In this document: one piece after another, positions 17,548 to 24,492 of the stretch | How positions within the stretch are numbered: the first letter of the stretch is position 1 | Layout of the letters: every line of letters starts with the position of its first letter | Assembly (NCBI GenBank): GCA_947625515.1 | Contig: CANQOO010000004.1 | Location: 1 to 64,000 of the forward strand | DNA from: an uncultured Clostridia bacterium | GTDB lineage: Bacteria > Bacillota > Clostridia > Christensenellales > UBA1242 | DNA length: 64,000 nucleotides | Direction: 5' to 3' | Position numbers and translations under genes: made by a program | The notes under the pieces: generated by a model | Told to the model about the DNA's origin: nothing | The model's database searches: none | The model's input: only the letters and a program-made list of their open reading frames with translations

Positions 17548-17745
17548 TTTCTTACCTCCTGTGTGGTGAACGGATTTTGGCAATAATCCTCCCACAAAAT
17601 TTTGGGTTGACCGAAAATTTGACTGCGACATGGAAAACAAGTTTTCAGGGCGTCAGAATTTTTGGTTTCCCCCGCTCTTTCCTAAGAATTTCCCTGCCCG
17701 GGCAACGCCCTACGCAAGAAAAAATTTAAATTTGATTATATATGG
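17548..17745 (-). promoter_or_regulatory. structured 5' leader and candidate promoter of rplK-rplA
   Basis: On the minus strand a TATAAT-type -10 box lies at about 17738-17745, but no good -35 is seen. The leader after it can close a 7-bp long-range helix: AGGGCGT (17705-17711) with ACGCCCT (17647-17653). This encloses a self-complementary TGCCCGGGCA and a GCGGGGGAAACC element. A GAAAAC/GTTTTC hairpin follows. It could be an autoregulatory L1 site or another cis-regulatory RNA; I could not match it to a known class with certainty. Confidence 0.45.
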
Positions 17746-17833
17746 AAAGAAAAGAAATATAATCAGTCAGTTTAATGTCATAACGGACAATATTTTCATG
17801 AAAATTGGGTTGCATTTTCAGGAAATATCAAAT

Positions 17834-18370
17834 TTATTGCTGCACCTTGTGAACTTGCTCAAAAGTAAGTTCCACATTGTTTTCTCTGCCAAACATTTCA
17901 ACTGTGACAGTCACGATGCCCGCTTCAGGATTGACAGCCACAACTTGTCCAACCATTTTGTCCAACGGGCCGTCGATAATCTCAACGCGGTCGCCAACAG
18001 CAAGGTCGGTTTCGACCTTAATTTTTTCAAGACGCATCCTCATAACTTCTTCGTCGTTCAAGGCTTGCGGTCGCCCATTTGGCCCAACAAAACTGGTGAT
18101 GCCACGTGTGTTTATGATGTTGTGCCACAGGTCGTCACCGTAAATCATCTTAACCAAAAGATAGCACGGCATGCTTTTGCGAGTGACAAGTTTTTTCTTG
18201 CCGTTTTTCTCTTCAATCACATTCTCTTCCGGAATGACGATGTCGAAAATTCGATTTTCAAGATGAAATTTTTTCACCACTGTTTCCAGATTCTCTTTTG
18301 CAACGTTTTCATAGCCCGAGAATGTGTGCAGAACATACCACTTTGGCTCGCTTGAATAGATGTATTCCAT
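17834..18370 (-). CDS. nusG: transcription termination/antitermination factor NusG
   Basis: The 178-residue protein starts at MEYIYSSEPKWYVLHTFSGYE. The start is set by AAGGAG 5 nt upstream; the in-frame extension to 18439 has no ribosome binding site. The N-terminal NGN domain is seen in WYVLHTFSGYENVAKENLE, the VIPEENV..KNGKKK insertion and CYLLVKM. GITSFVGPNGRPQ marks its end. The C-terminal KOW domain carries GDRVEIIDGPLDKMVGQVVAVNPEAG. NusG binds RNA polymerase and couples it to Rho, NusE (S10) or ribosomes. It sits between secE and rplK, as in most bacteria. Confidence 0.97.
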   Translation of the reverse strand: MEYIYSSEPKWYVLHTFSGYENVAKENLETVVKKFHLENRIFDIVIPEENVIEEKNGKKKLVTRKSMPCYLLVKMIYGDDLWHNIINTRGITSFVGPNGRPQALNDEEVMRMRLEKIKVETDLAVGDRVEIIDGPLDKMVGQVVAVNPEAGIVTVTVEMFGRENNVELTFEQVHKVQQ

Positions 18371-18485
18371 AAAAACTCCTTGAATTGTGTGCCGTTTCCA
18401 GATTTTAAGGCAAGGTCGCAAAACTGCAAAATTTTGCAACGTGTCACCGGCGTTGTGCCAGCATCACTCTTGCCTTCAAAAAATC

Positions 18486-18839
18486 TTAGAAGAACGTGCC
18501 TTTGATAAGCAAATTGACAAGTCCGCCCAAGAGCCAGTTGACCCCAAACAAGAAAACGCCAAAAATAAGCACAAAAGCAACGACAATGCTGGTCTTTTTG
18601 ACAACTTCTCCAAAAGTTGGCCAGGTCACTTTTTTAAGTTCTGACATTGTCTCTTTGGTCTTTTTGAAAACGCCGCCCTTGCCCTCTTTCTTCTTTTTGT
18701 CCTTCTTATCCTTCTTGTCGTTTTTCACCTTTGCCTTTTGAGCATTTTTTTGTTCAACGACGCCTTGAGAAATGGCGTCAACCTTTTGGTCTTGCTTCTC
18801 GTCAAGTTTGGCTTCAAGATTTTTTTGCTTCTTGGACAT
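18486..18839 (-). CDS. secE: preprotein translocase subunit SecE
   Basis: The 117-residue protein is longer than the usual ~60 because of an extra N-terminal region of about 60 residues that is very rich in Lys, Asp and Gln. The conserved SecE core is at the C-terminus: an amphipathic ETMSELKKVTWPT segment followed by one membrane helix (about residues 84-110). SecE clamps SecY in the protein-export channel. It lies between rpmG and nusG in the standard order. The Lys-rich extension is unusual but is not needed for the identification. Export capacity matters here because the neighbourhood encodes giant secreted proteins. Confidence 0.93.
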   Translation of the reverse strand: MSKKQKNLEAKLDEKQDQKVDAISQGVVEQKNAQKAKVKNDKKDKKDKKKKEGKGGVFKKTKETMSELKKVTWPTFGEVVKKTSIVVAFVLIFGVFLFGVNWLLGGLVNLLIKGTFF

Positions 18840-18878
18840 AACTTATCCTCCAATCAATTTTTGGATTTTGGTCGAAAC

Positions 18879-19040
18879 TTATTTTGTTTCCTTATGCTTG
18901 GTGCGTTTGTTGCAACGTGGACAAAACTTGATAATTTCAATTCTGTCTGCATCATTTGCAGTGTTTTTCTCTGTAGAGTAGTTCCTCTCACCACATTCTG
19001 TGCATTCCAAAGTGATGATTTTGCGTTTTGGTGCTGCCAT
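18879..19040 (-). CDS. rpmG: 50S ribosomal protein L33
   Basis: This 53-residue protein is L33 by length and sequence: [20 protein letters not shown], then [19 protein letters not shown]. Two CxxC pairs (C13/C16 and C40/C43) make it a zinc-ribbon L33 paralogue. An AGGAGA ribosome binding site precedes the ATG. It is the first gene of the rpmG-secE-nusG-rplK-rplA transcription unit, directly downstream of a near-consensus promoter. Confidence 0.96.
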   Translation of the reverse strand: MAAPKRKIITLECTECGERNYSTEKNTANDADRIEIIKFCPRCNKRTKHKETK

Positions 19041-19067
19041 AATCTTCTCCTAACAAAAAACTAACAC

Positions 19068-19123
19068 TCGCGATATGCGGTAGTGTCAGCCTAAAATATA
19101 TCACAAACAAACGGCAATGTCAA
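19068..19123 (-). promoter_or_regulatory. promoter of rpmG-secE-nusG with 5'-end hairpin
   Basis: Perfect -35 TTGACA (19118-19123), 17-nt spacer, -10 TATATT (19095-19100) with TGTGA just upstream. The first ~25 nt of the transcript can fold into a hairpin (ACACT..AGTGT arms with an inner CGC/GCG), which may protect the 5' end. Confidence 0.85.
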
Positions 19124-19143
19124 GCGTTTTTGAAAAACAATTT

Positions 19144-19328
19144 GGGGAATTTTTCTTCTTGCAGCATTTGATGCCTGGGATTTTTTCTTTATGAAGCATT
19201 TATCGCCCAAAAATTTTCTTTAAGCTACATTTGCCGCTTGGAAAATTTTCTTGCAAGATGATTTTGCCACCTGAAAAATTCTATGTGCAAATTGTGCCGC
19301 TTAAATTCTTTTTTCTATGATTTGCCCC
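19144..19328. repeat. degenerate tandem repeat, about 32-bp unit, about 6 copies
   Basis: Units begin near 19144, 19177, 19209, 19240, 19273 and 19303, spacing 30-33 bp. Each has an A/T block like GAAAATTTTCTT, then ATGAAGCATTT-like sequence, then TTGCCGCTT-like sequence. The copies are diverged but aligned over their whole length without spacers. They lie upstream of the rpmG promoter. A similar period is found at two other intergenic sites in this window. Confidence 0.6.
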
Positions 19329-19409
19329 AGGCATGACTCAAAGTTTGGCATTTTTTAAATGTGACTCAAATTTCGCTAAGCCAGTCAATCGCACAGAAAA
19401 TGGCAACAA

Positions 19410-19432
19410 AAAACCTTGACAAGCAAGGTTTC
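19410..19432 (-). terminator. terminator of the HicB-like gene
   Basis: The hairpin AAACCTTG / CAAGGTTT is followed by a T-run on the minus strand, immediately after the stop codon. Confidence 0.75.
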
Positions 19433-19433
19433 A

Positions 19434-19727
19434 TCAGTTTTCGTCAGCATAAACGGTGGCGTTGACAATCATCACAGTTTCGTTGGCTCTGCACTTTGCA
19501 AGCATTCCTTCCATCTTGGATGGCATGTTGAAGTCGGTCTGATATCGCATGGCGTAGGTGAAATACACCGTCAGCAAATCTTTGGCATTAAGATATGCTT
19601 CCGACAGGTTTTTTCCGTCTGTGTAGATATTCAAATCCGGAAACACCACTTGAAAAGTGTCCAAATCTTCATCTCTAACAAAAATGGCAGGATATAGGAA
19701 TTCAATTTTTTTGTTGGCATTTTTCAT
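19434..19727 (-). CDS. HicB-like antitoxin-fold protein, no HicA partner
   Basis: 97 residues from the ATG at 19727; an in-frame TTG at 19751 would add eight. The segment FLYPAIFVRDEDLDTFQVVFPDLNIYTDG.NLSEAYLNAKDLL matches the HicB partial RNase-H fold: beta strands around an FPDL turn, then a helix with EA..NA. HicB proteins usually neutralise a HicA mRNase encoded next door, and some carry a DNA-binding domain. Here there is neither a HicA-like gene nor an obvious DNA-binding tail, and the C-terminus looks unusual. It may be an orphan antitoxin or a domesticated regulator. A GTGGGG sequence is the only possible ribosome binding site. Confidence 0.65.
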   Translation of the reverse strand: MKNANKKIEFLYPAIFVRDEDLDTFQVVFPDLNIYTDGKNLSEAYLNAKDLLTVYFTYAMRYQTDFNMPSKMEGMLAKCRANETVMIVNATVYADEN

Positions 19728-19823
19728 ATAAACCCCACATGCGTTTCGCAAAATATTTATGCAATTTCAATATATTTAGTGATATTTTATCACAAACAAA
19801 CGAAAAAACAAAATAAAATTAAA

Positions 19824-19852
19824 AAAAATATCGTTTTTCCGCGATATTTTTC
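19824..19852. terminator. bidirectional A/T-flanked terminator
   Basis: The stem AAATATCG / CGATATTT has a short loop between an A-run and a T-run. It lies downstream of the 40-residue gene on the minus strand. An additional hairpin (CCTTGCA / TGCAAGG) without a T-run lies at 19960-19982. Confidence 0.65.
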
Positions 19853-20003
19853 TTTTTTCATTATGTTGCATAAAAATTATGCCGCTCGCATTTAGGGTTT
19901 CGGCTTGACGCAAGGCAAAGCAGAAAATATTGCCACTTCCCAAGAAATGACGAGCATTGGCCTTGCATATCAAAATTGCAAGGTCTGCCCCAAAAACCTT
20001 CCC

Positions 20004-20126
20004 TTAGCGTGTCAAGCCAGTTCCTAGCACACGCTCAACCATTTTCTCAAATTTTGCAGTGTTGTCTGGAATTTTATCAATTCCATCCTGACCAACATAT
20101 TTTCCCCACAAGTTATTCGTAGTCAT
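20004..20126 (-). CDS. 40-residue peptide of unknown function
   Basis: The 41-codon frame begins MTTNNLWGKYVGQDGIDKIP and ends VLGTGLTR. I judge it real because all expression signals are present: a TTTACA/TATGAT promoter with a 17-nt spacer, a GGAGGT ribosome binding site at normal distance, and a terminator-like structure downstream. The peptide is soluble and slightly basic, with no signal sequence, no membrane helix and no cysteine. It is not part of an operon. I do not recognise a family. Confidence 0.65.
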   Translation of the reverse strand: MTTNNLWGKYVGQDGIDKIPDNTAKFEKMVERVLGTGLTR

Positions 20127-20163
20127 ATCAGCACCTCCATGTGATCATTTTCAACTTGGCCAT

Positions 20164-20192
20164 ATCATAGCACATTTTTTTGAATTTGTAAA
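20164..20192 (-). promoter_or_regulatory. promoter of the 40-residue peptide gene
   Basis: -35 TTTACA (20187-20192), 17-nt spacer, -10 TATGAT (20164-20169) with TGTGC upstream. The gap from here to argS (20193-20358) has no gene. Near its right end two partial copies of CA(T/C)GTCCAGTTT occur 28 bp apart. Confidence 0.8.
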
Positions 20193-20358
20193 TAGGTTTT
20201 CGCAAAATTTTTAAAAATTTTTTGAAAAGTCCAAAAGCCGCATCGCCCATCGCGTCGCACGAGTAGGCATGTTATTTTACTCTTATAATATCTAAGTCAA
20301 AAATCAAATAGACGCAGGGTCATGTCCAGTTTTTAAACACGGGGCCACGTCCAGTTTG

Positions 20359-22377
20359 TTACATCTTCTCCACGCTGTCGATTCCAAGTGTCCACAACGC
20401 TTTTTCAAGACATTCCTTCACCAAGAAGCAAATTGAAAGCAACTGAATGCGTTTTGCCTCGTCTGGTTCTGACAAGATTTTTTGGTTGTTATAAAAACCC
20501 GAGAACGCACTTGCAAGCTCAAATGCGGCAAGGCACAAAGCGTTGAGCGAATATGCGTCGTAGCAAACTTGATAGGCAGAATTAAGTTTCAAAATTGCCA
20601 TCGCAATGTTTCTTTCATCAGGCGTTTGGATGGAAAAAACGCAATTTTTGCGGGAAATTTGCACATTTTTTTCATTTTTGGCCTTCGTCAAAACGGAATT
20701 AATTCGTGCCACAGTGTATTGAAGATATGGCCCCGTTTTGCCGTCAAAAGAGAGGAACTTGTCGATGTCAAAGACATAGTCTTTTTCCACGGTGTTGGAA
20801 AGGTCGCCAAATTTCATCGCTCCGACACCAATCTTTCGCGGAAGGTCGTCGTCCTGTGCGATGCCGTTTTCAATCAGTTTGCCGCGAGCCTTGTCAATCA
20901 AAAGCCCCACAACCTCTTTCAGCCGCACCACTTCGCCAGAACGAGTTTTGAAAGGCTTGCCGTCCGCCCCATTCATCGTGCCAAACGCGATGTGAGTCAG
21001 TTTTTGTTTTTCGGGCGAAATTCCGGCGAGTTTGCAGCAGCGGAACACCTGCTGGAAGTGCTGCCCCTGCCTGTTGTCCGTCAAATAGACAATTTCGTCA
21101 ATGTCAAAATCTTTGTTTCGCATAAGAATGGTTGCGATGTCTGTGGTGGCATATAGGTCTCCGCCGTTGCGTTTCTTGATGATGGCAGGCGGCATAGGAT
21201 TTTTATATCGTTGCGGCTCATCGTCGCTCTTTTTGGGAATAGGCACATGCTCGCCCTCGCGTGCGACATCCACCACAAGTGCTCCCTCGCTTTCGCGTGC
21301 CAGCCCTTTGTCCACAAAAATTTTCACCGTCTGGTCAACATAGTCCGCTGCGTCACTCTCGCCATAATAGAAGTCGAAATTGCAGTTCAAAAGTTCATAA
21401 TTTTTCTTGATTTCCGCCACAGAAAGAGTGCGGATTTTTTTGTAAATGGTGTAATATGGCTCTTTTTGCTGCTGAATGTAAAGCGTGCAGAGGTCGGCTT
21501 GCTTTTTAAATTGCTCGTCAACATCTTTCCGCTTGCTGGCTTTTGGATATTCATCATTAAGCACGTCAAGCGTCACATTATCCAGCGGAATTTCGTCAAA
21601 AATATCCGCCGCTTTTTTGCAATTTTCTGCATTTTCACCGCATTTTTCAACGGTTTCCGTGCATTTTGCCTCATTTGTTGTGCAATTGTTTATATTTTCA
21701 CATTCTTTGCTGCTTTTATCACAATTTTTTATATCTTTTTGACATTTTTCCGCGGTTTTTTGCAATTTTTCAAATTCTGCCATTTTTCTCTTATCGAAAA
21801 ATTTGTCCAAAAATCCGTCCTCTTTCAACTGCAAAATGGTCAGCCCCATCTGGAGGCCATAGTCCCCCAAATGGGCGTCGGCAAGCACCCGGTCGCCCAT
21901 TGCCATGTGAAGGCGTTTGAGAGCCTCGCCCACAATTGGGCTGCGCAGATGCCCCACGTGCAACTCTTTTGCCACATTTGCTCCACCATAATCAAAAAAG
22001 ATTAGTCGAGGATTTTTCACCTGCTCCACGCCCAAATTCTTGTCCAGGCAAGTTTGCTGGCAAAATTCTGCCAATGTCTGCGGGGCAATTTTTATGTTGA
22101 TAAATCCCGGCATTGCAGCAAAAAACTCAAATTTTCCAGCATTTTTTGCAATTTTTTCAACTTTTGAGTTTTTCAGTTCGTAAATTTTTTGGACAATTTG
22201 CTCTGCAAGTTCAAGCGGCTGCCTCCCAAGTTTTTTGCCAAGCGTCAAAGCAAAATTGGATTGATAGTCGCACATCTGCGGCCTGCTTGAAAAAGCCACC
22301 GCCATGCCGTCGCATTCCAGCCCCAAACTTTTTGCCACTTCGCACAAAATTTCATAAATTTCATTTTTGATGTTCAT
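20359..22377 (-). CDS. argS: arginyl-tRNA synthetase
   Basis: The 672-residue class I synthetase charges tRNA-Arg. The preferred start is MNIKNEIYEIL, after AGAAGG; nine extra in-frame codons upstream lack such a site. The N-terminal Add-1 domain covers about residues 1-105. FDYGGANVAKELHVGHLRS carries the HIGH motif (HVGH). GDYGLQMG follows. The GKPFKTRSG segment is at the KMSKS position, as in many ArgRS that lack a canonical KMSKS. The C-terminal DALR anticodon domain includes YLQYTVARINS. An unusual insertion lies at about residues 200-260 (21606-21780). It is hydrophilic, with seven cysteines spaced almost exactly every seven residues. It may bind metal or form a helix with a Cys stripe. 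The enzyme assignment is secure. Confidence 0.96.
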   Translation of the reverse strand: MNIKNEIYEILCEVAKSLGLECDGMAVAFSSRPQMCDYQSNFALTLGKKLGRQPLELAEQIVQKIYELKNSKVEKIAKNAGKFEFFAAMPGFINIKIAPQTLAEFCQQTCLDKNLGVEQVKNPRLIFFDYGGANVAKELHVGHLRSPIVGEALKRLHMAMGDRVLADAHLGDYGLQMGLTILQLKEDGFLDKFFDKRKMAEFEKLQKTAEKCQKDIKNCDKSSKECENINNCTTNEAKCTETVEKCGENAENCKKAADIFDEIPLDNVTLDVLNDEYPKASKRKDVDEQFKKQADLCTLYIQQQKEPYYTIYKKIRTLSVAEIKKNYELLNCNFDFYYGESDAADYVDQTVKIFVDKGLARESEGALVVDVAREGEHVPIPKKSDDEPQRYKNPMPPAIIKKRNGGDLYATTDIATILMRNKDFDIDEIVYLTDNRQGQHFQQVFRCCKLAGISPEKQKLTHIAFGTMNGADGKPFKTRSGEVVRLKEVVGLLIDKARGKLIENGIAQDDDLPRKIGVGAMKFGDLSNTVEKDYVFDIDKFLSFDGKTGPYLQYTVARINSVLTKAKNEKNVQISRKNCVFSIQTPDERNIAMAILKLNSAYQVCYDAYSLNALCLAAFELASAFSGFYNNQKILSEPDEAKRIQLLSICFLVKECLEKALWTLGIDSVEKM

Positions 22378-22422
22378 TTTTCTTTTCCTTCTGTGTTTTT
22401 TCAACTTATAAATTTGAAATAT

Positions 22423-22487
22423 TTTGACCTAAAAAGTTGGCACCTTTTTGTCAAACCTATAATAGACAAATTTTTTAAAACGGGCAA
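22423..22487 (-). promoter_or_regulatory. argS promoter and leader hairpin
   Basis: -35 TTGCCC (22482-22487), 17-nt spacer, -10 TATTAT (22459-22464). The transcript starts with a strong hairpin (22423-22455): TTTGAC/GTCAAA outer stem and AAAAAG/CTTTTT inner stem. It has no T-run after it, so it is not an intrinsic terminator. The leader is too short for a T-box. Confidence 0.6.
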
Positions 22488-22565
22488 CATTTTTCAATCA
22501 TAGCAAGCAATATAAAATTTAAACTATAATTTTAAATTTGATTTAATCTTATCATAACAAAAAAT

Positions 22566-22597
22566 AAAAAGCAACTTTTTCATGCTTTTTGTTTTTT
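22566..22597. terminator. terminator of the Xre regulator gene
   Basis: The stem AAAAAGCA / TGCTTTTT is flanked by A and T runs on both sides and can work in either direction. It is about 17 nt beyond the stop of the minus-strand regulator. Confidence 0.8.
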
Positions 22598-22613
22598 AAT
22601 CAAAGTCAATAAT

Positions 22614-22823
22614 TTAGTCAAAGTCAAAAATCTCATTGGGCGTCATGTCCAAAAGTTTGCAAATTTCCATAATCTGCTCGTAATTGAGTTCAAAAACACC
22701 ATTTTCAAATCGGCTGTATTGCTGTTGGGTCATGCGAAAATGCTTGGCAACCTCTTTTTGTGTCAATCCCTTATCTTTTCGTGCCTGCTTTATGCGGTCC
22801 CCAACCCTTTTTGCCAAATCCAT
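22614..22823 (-). CDS. Xre/Cro-family transcriptional regulator
   Basis: 69 residues starting MDLAKRVGDRIKQARKDKGL. One helix-turn-helix domain fills the protein: TQKEVAKHFRMTQQQYSRFENG matches the Xre consensus, and the C-terminal part EICKLLDMTPNEIFDFD is the typical cap. A longer open frame to 22988 is ignored because it runs through the promoter. There is no ribosome binding site; a TAAATT -10 box ends 7 nt before the ATG, so the mRNA is probably leaderless. It is divergent from the gene at 22908, and palindromic sites lie between them. It probably represses that gene and perhaps itself. Confidence 0.85.
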   Translation of the reverse strand: MDLAKRVGDRIKQARKDKGLTQKEVAKHFRMTQQQYSRFENGVFELNYEQIMEICKLLDMTPNEIFDFD

Positions 22824-22844
22824 TTTAAAAAATTTATCACAAAC

Positions 22845-22886
22845 TGATGTAAAATGCTTGACATACATCACTTTATGATGTATATT
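22845..22886 (+). promoter_or_regulatory. promoter and operator between the Xre regulator and its divergent target
   Basis: Plus-strand promoter: TTGACA (22858-22863), 17-nt spacer, TATATT (22881-22886). The spacer contains the perfect palindrome ATACATCA-N5-TGATGTAT (22863-22883). A third half-site TGATGTA sits at 22845-22851. On the minus strand a TAAATT box (22831-22836) serves the regulator. Binding to the palindrome would block the plus promoter. The ribosome binding site AGGAGG follows at 22893. Confidence 0.8.
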
Positions 22887-22907
22887 ATTTGCAGGAGGTA
22901 AAAAAAT

Positions 22908-23294
22908 ATGGCTAAAGAAAAATTTAATGTCGATAAAGAAAAATTTAATGTCGATGTCGAAAGTCGTTTTTTGGGTGAGAAATACCATGCTGAGGGATTC
23001 GCTGAATTATCTAATATTTATCCCAACATCAGCAATGAAGAAGTAAATGGGCGTCTTCACGATGTGATTTCAGCAGGATTTCTGATTGGCGGCGAATCCA
23101 TGGTGGACGATCCAGTTTTTCAGAGAAACTGGAGTGAACGAAATCAAGGTTTCTTTAAAATTGAAAATCTTGATTATTCAAAAGCAGAAGTCATCAACCG
23201 ATATGGCGAAAAAGAAGATCTTCTTTCATCACAATACGAAGACGAAGATGAAGACGAAGACGAAATTCATGTTGCACCAGAAATGGAAAAATAA
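22908..23294 (+). CDS. acidic protein controlled by the divergent Xre regulator, unknown function
   Basis: 128 residues, strongly acidic, with no membrane segment or signal peptide. The start has an AGGAGG ribosome binding site. Residues 3-16 are a duplicated KEKFNVD heptapeptide, encoded by two perfect 21-bp direct repeats (22914-22934 and 22935-22955), so the number of repeats may vary between strains. The C-terminus has an alternating E/D run (about residues 108-118). The middle (ELSNIYPNISNEEVNGRLHDVISAGFLIGG) looks like a small folded helical domain. No family is recognised. An excellent promoter, an operator and a terminator indicate a real regulated gene. Confidence 0.75.
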   Translation: MAKEKFNVDKEKFNVDVESRFLGEKYHAEGFAELSNIYPNISNEEVNGRLHDVISAGFLIGGESMVDDPVFQRNWSERNQGFFKIENLDYSKAEVINRYGEKEDLLSSQYEDEDEDEDEIHVAPEMEK

Positions 23295-23306
23295 GAGACG
23301 TAAAAT

Positions 23307-23335
23307 AAAAAGCATCTTTTTAGAGATGCTTTTTT
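23307..23335 (+). terminator. terminator of the Xre-controlled gene
   Basis: The hairpin AAAAAGCATC / GATGCTTTTT is followed by more T, 12 nt after the stop codon. Confidence 0.85.
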
Positions 23336-23366
23336 AATGGAATTTGTTTGATATTCTCATTTTATT

Positions 23367-23388
23367 AAAAAATCCCCACACGGTGGGG
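23367..23388 (-). terminator. terminator of the dnaX-ybaB-recR operon
   Basis: The stem CCCCAC / GTGGGG with a 3-nt loop is followed by ATTTTTTAA on the minus strand. It abuts the recR stop codon. Confidence 0.8.
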
Positions 23389-23982
23389 CTAAATTTCTTG
23401 GCGGCTTTTGAGGGCTTTTTCGAGGGTGACCTCATCGGCAAACTCGATGTCGCTGCCGATGGAAATGCCTTGTGCAAGGCGGGTCACTTTCACGCCCATT
23501 GGTCGGAGCAGTTTTGCGATATACATTGCGGTCGCCTCTCCCTCAACGTCCGGATTGGTGGCCATAATCACCTCTTGCACGCCATTTTTTTGCACGCGAG
23601 AGAGAAGTTCTTTGATGCGGATGTCGTTTGGCCCTTTGTTTTCCAGCGGATTGATGCAGCCAAACAGCACGTGATACACGCCCTCATATGTTTTGACCTT
23701 TTCCATGGAGATGATGTCCTTCGGCTCTTGCACCACACAGACAATCTTTTGGTTTCGCCTCTGGCAGATGTTGCACACATCTTGTGCACAATAATTTCCG
23801 CACTCGCGGCAGAGCTTCACCTTGTTTTTGGCGTCCACGATTGCGTTTGCAAAGTTTTCCGCCTTTTCCTTGCTGTTTTCGATGATGAAAAAAGCATAGC
23901 GTTGGGCAGTTTTCAGCCCGACACCCGGCAGTGAGCGAAAATATTCAATCAGTCTTTCAATTGGCTCTTCAAAATTTCCCAT
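23389..23982 (-). CDS. recR: recombination protein RecR
   Basis: 197 residues, normal for RecR, which works with RecF/RecO to load RecA on gapped DNA. The N-terminal helix-hairpin-helix region (LPGVGLKTAQRYAFFI) is followed by a four-Cys zinc finger, CRECGNYCAQDVCNIC. The Toprim domain has VQEPKDI, then GCINPLENKGPNDIRIKEL, and ATNPDVEGEATAMYI with its conserved acidic residues. The gene is the third of the conserved dnaX-ybaB-recR order, 18 nt after ybaB. Confidence 0.97.
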   Translation of the reverse strand: MGNFEEPIERLIEYFRSLPGVGLKTAQRYAFFIIENSKEKAENFANAIVDAKNKVKLCRECGNYCAQDVCNICQRRNQKIVCVVQEPKDIISMEKVKTYEGVYHVLFGCINPLENKGPNDIRIKELLSRVQKNGVQEVIMATNPDVEGEATAMYIAKLLRPMGVKVTRLAQGISIGSDIEFADEVTLEKALKSRQEI

Positions 23983-24000
23983 ATCTTCAAAATTCCAATT

Positions 24001-24315
24001 TCACATCCCAAGATTCGGCAATTTTGACTGCTCGTCGGCACTGATTTTTGAAATGCAGTCGTTGACGGCACTGACAATCAAATCTTCCAGCATCTCAACA
24101 TCGTCCGGGTCAACGACCTCTTTTTTAATCTTCACGCCTTTGACAGTTTTGTTGCCAAGCATGGTCACTTCAACCATGCCGCCGCCCACGCTGGAACGAT
24201 ATTCCGTCGCGTCAATTTCTTCGCGGATGCGTTTCATGTCTTCTTGCATTTTTTGTGCTTGACGCATCAATGCCTGCATATTCCCGCCGCCAAATCCACC
24301 AAAATTATATCCCAT
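24001..24315 (-). CDS. YbaB/EbfC family nucleoid-associated protein
   Basis: 104 residues from MGYNFGGFGGGNMQALMRQ. An AGGAGAG ribosome binding site sets this start over the upstream in-frame one. The signature is NMQALMRQAQKMQEDMKRIREEI (long first helix), the central VGGGMVEVTMLGN.TVKGVKI beta region, and the C-terminal helix LEDLIVSAVNDCISKI. These dimeric tweezers-like proteins bind DNA and are almost always encoded between dnaX and recR, as here. The Gly-rich N-terminus is typical. Confidence 0.93.
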   Translation of the reverse strand: MGYNFGGFGGGNMQALMRQAQKMQEDMKRIREEIDATEYRSSVGGGMVEVTMLGNKTVKGVKIKKEVVDPDDVEMLEDLIVSAVNDCISKISADEQSKLPNLGM

Positions 24316-24492
24316 TTTTTCTCTCCTTTTGTGCCTTCGCACATATTTTTTTTGATTTTTTGCTGTTGTCTTGCTTATTCTTTTTTTGCAATTTCAGCAA
24401 TTTGTGAGCAATTTTTTGTTTGTTAATTTTTAATTAAAGCTCAATTTTTGACAAAACCCGCTTTTTTCACATTTTTTGTGACAAAGGCAATT
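24316..24492 (-). other. AT-rich gap between the frameshifted small gene and ybaB
   Basis: No gene is seen. A hairpin AAAGGC / GCCTTT without a clean T-run lies at its upstream end (24484-24508) and could cause pausing rather than termination. A weak TTGTCA/AAAAAT pair could be an internal promoter for ybaB-recR. Confidence 0.35.

Noticed and set aside
18371..18485. tRNA gene in the secE-nusG gap
   Set aside because: No TTCGA T-loop or acceptor-stem pairing is present, although tRNA-Trp is found near secE in some genomes.
22378..22487. T-box riboswitch in front of argS
   Set aside because: The transcribed leader is only about 75 nt and lacks the T-box sequence and antiterminator; only a simple hairpin is present.
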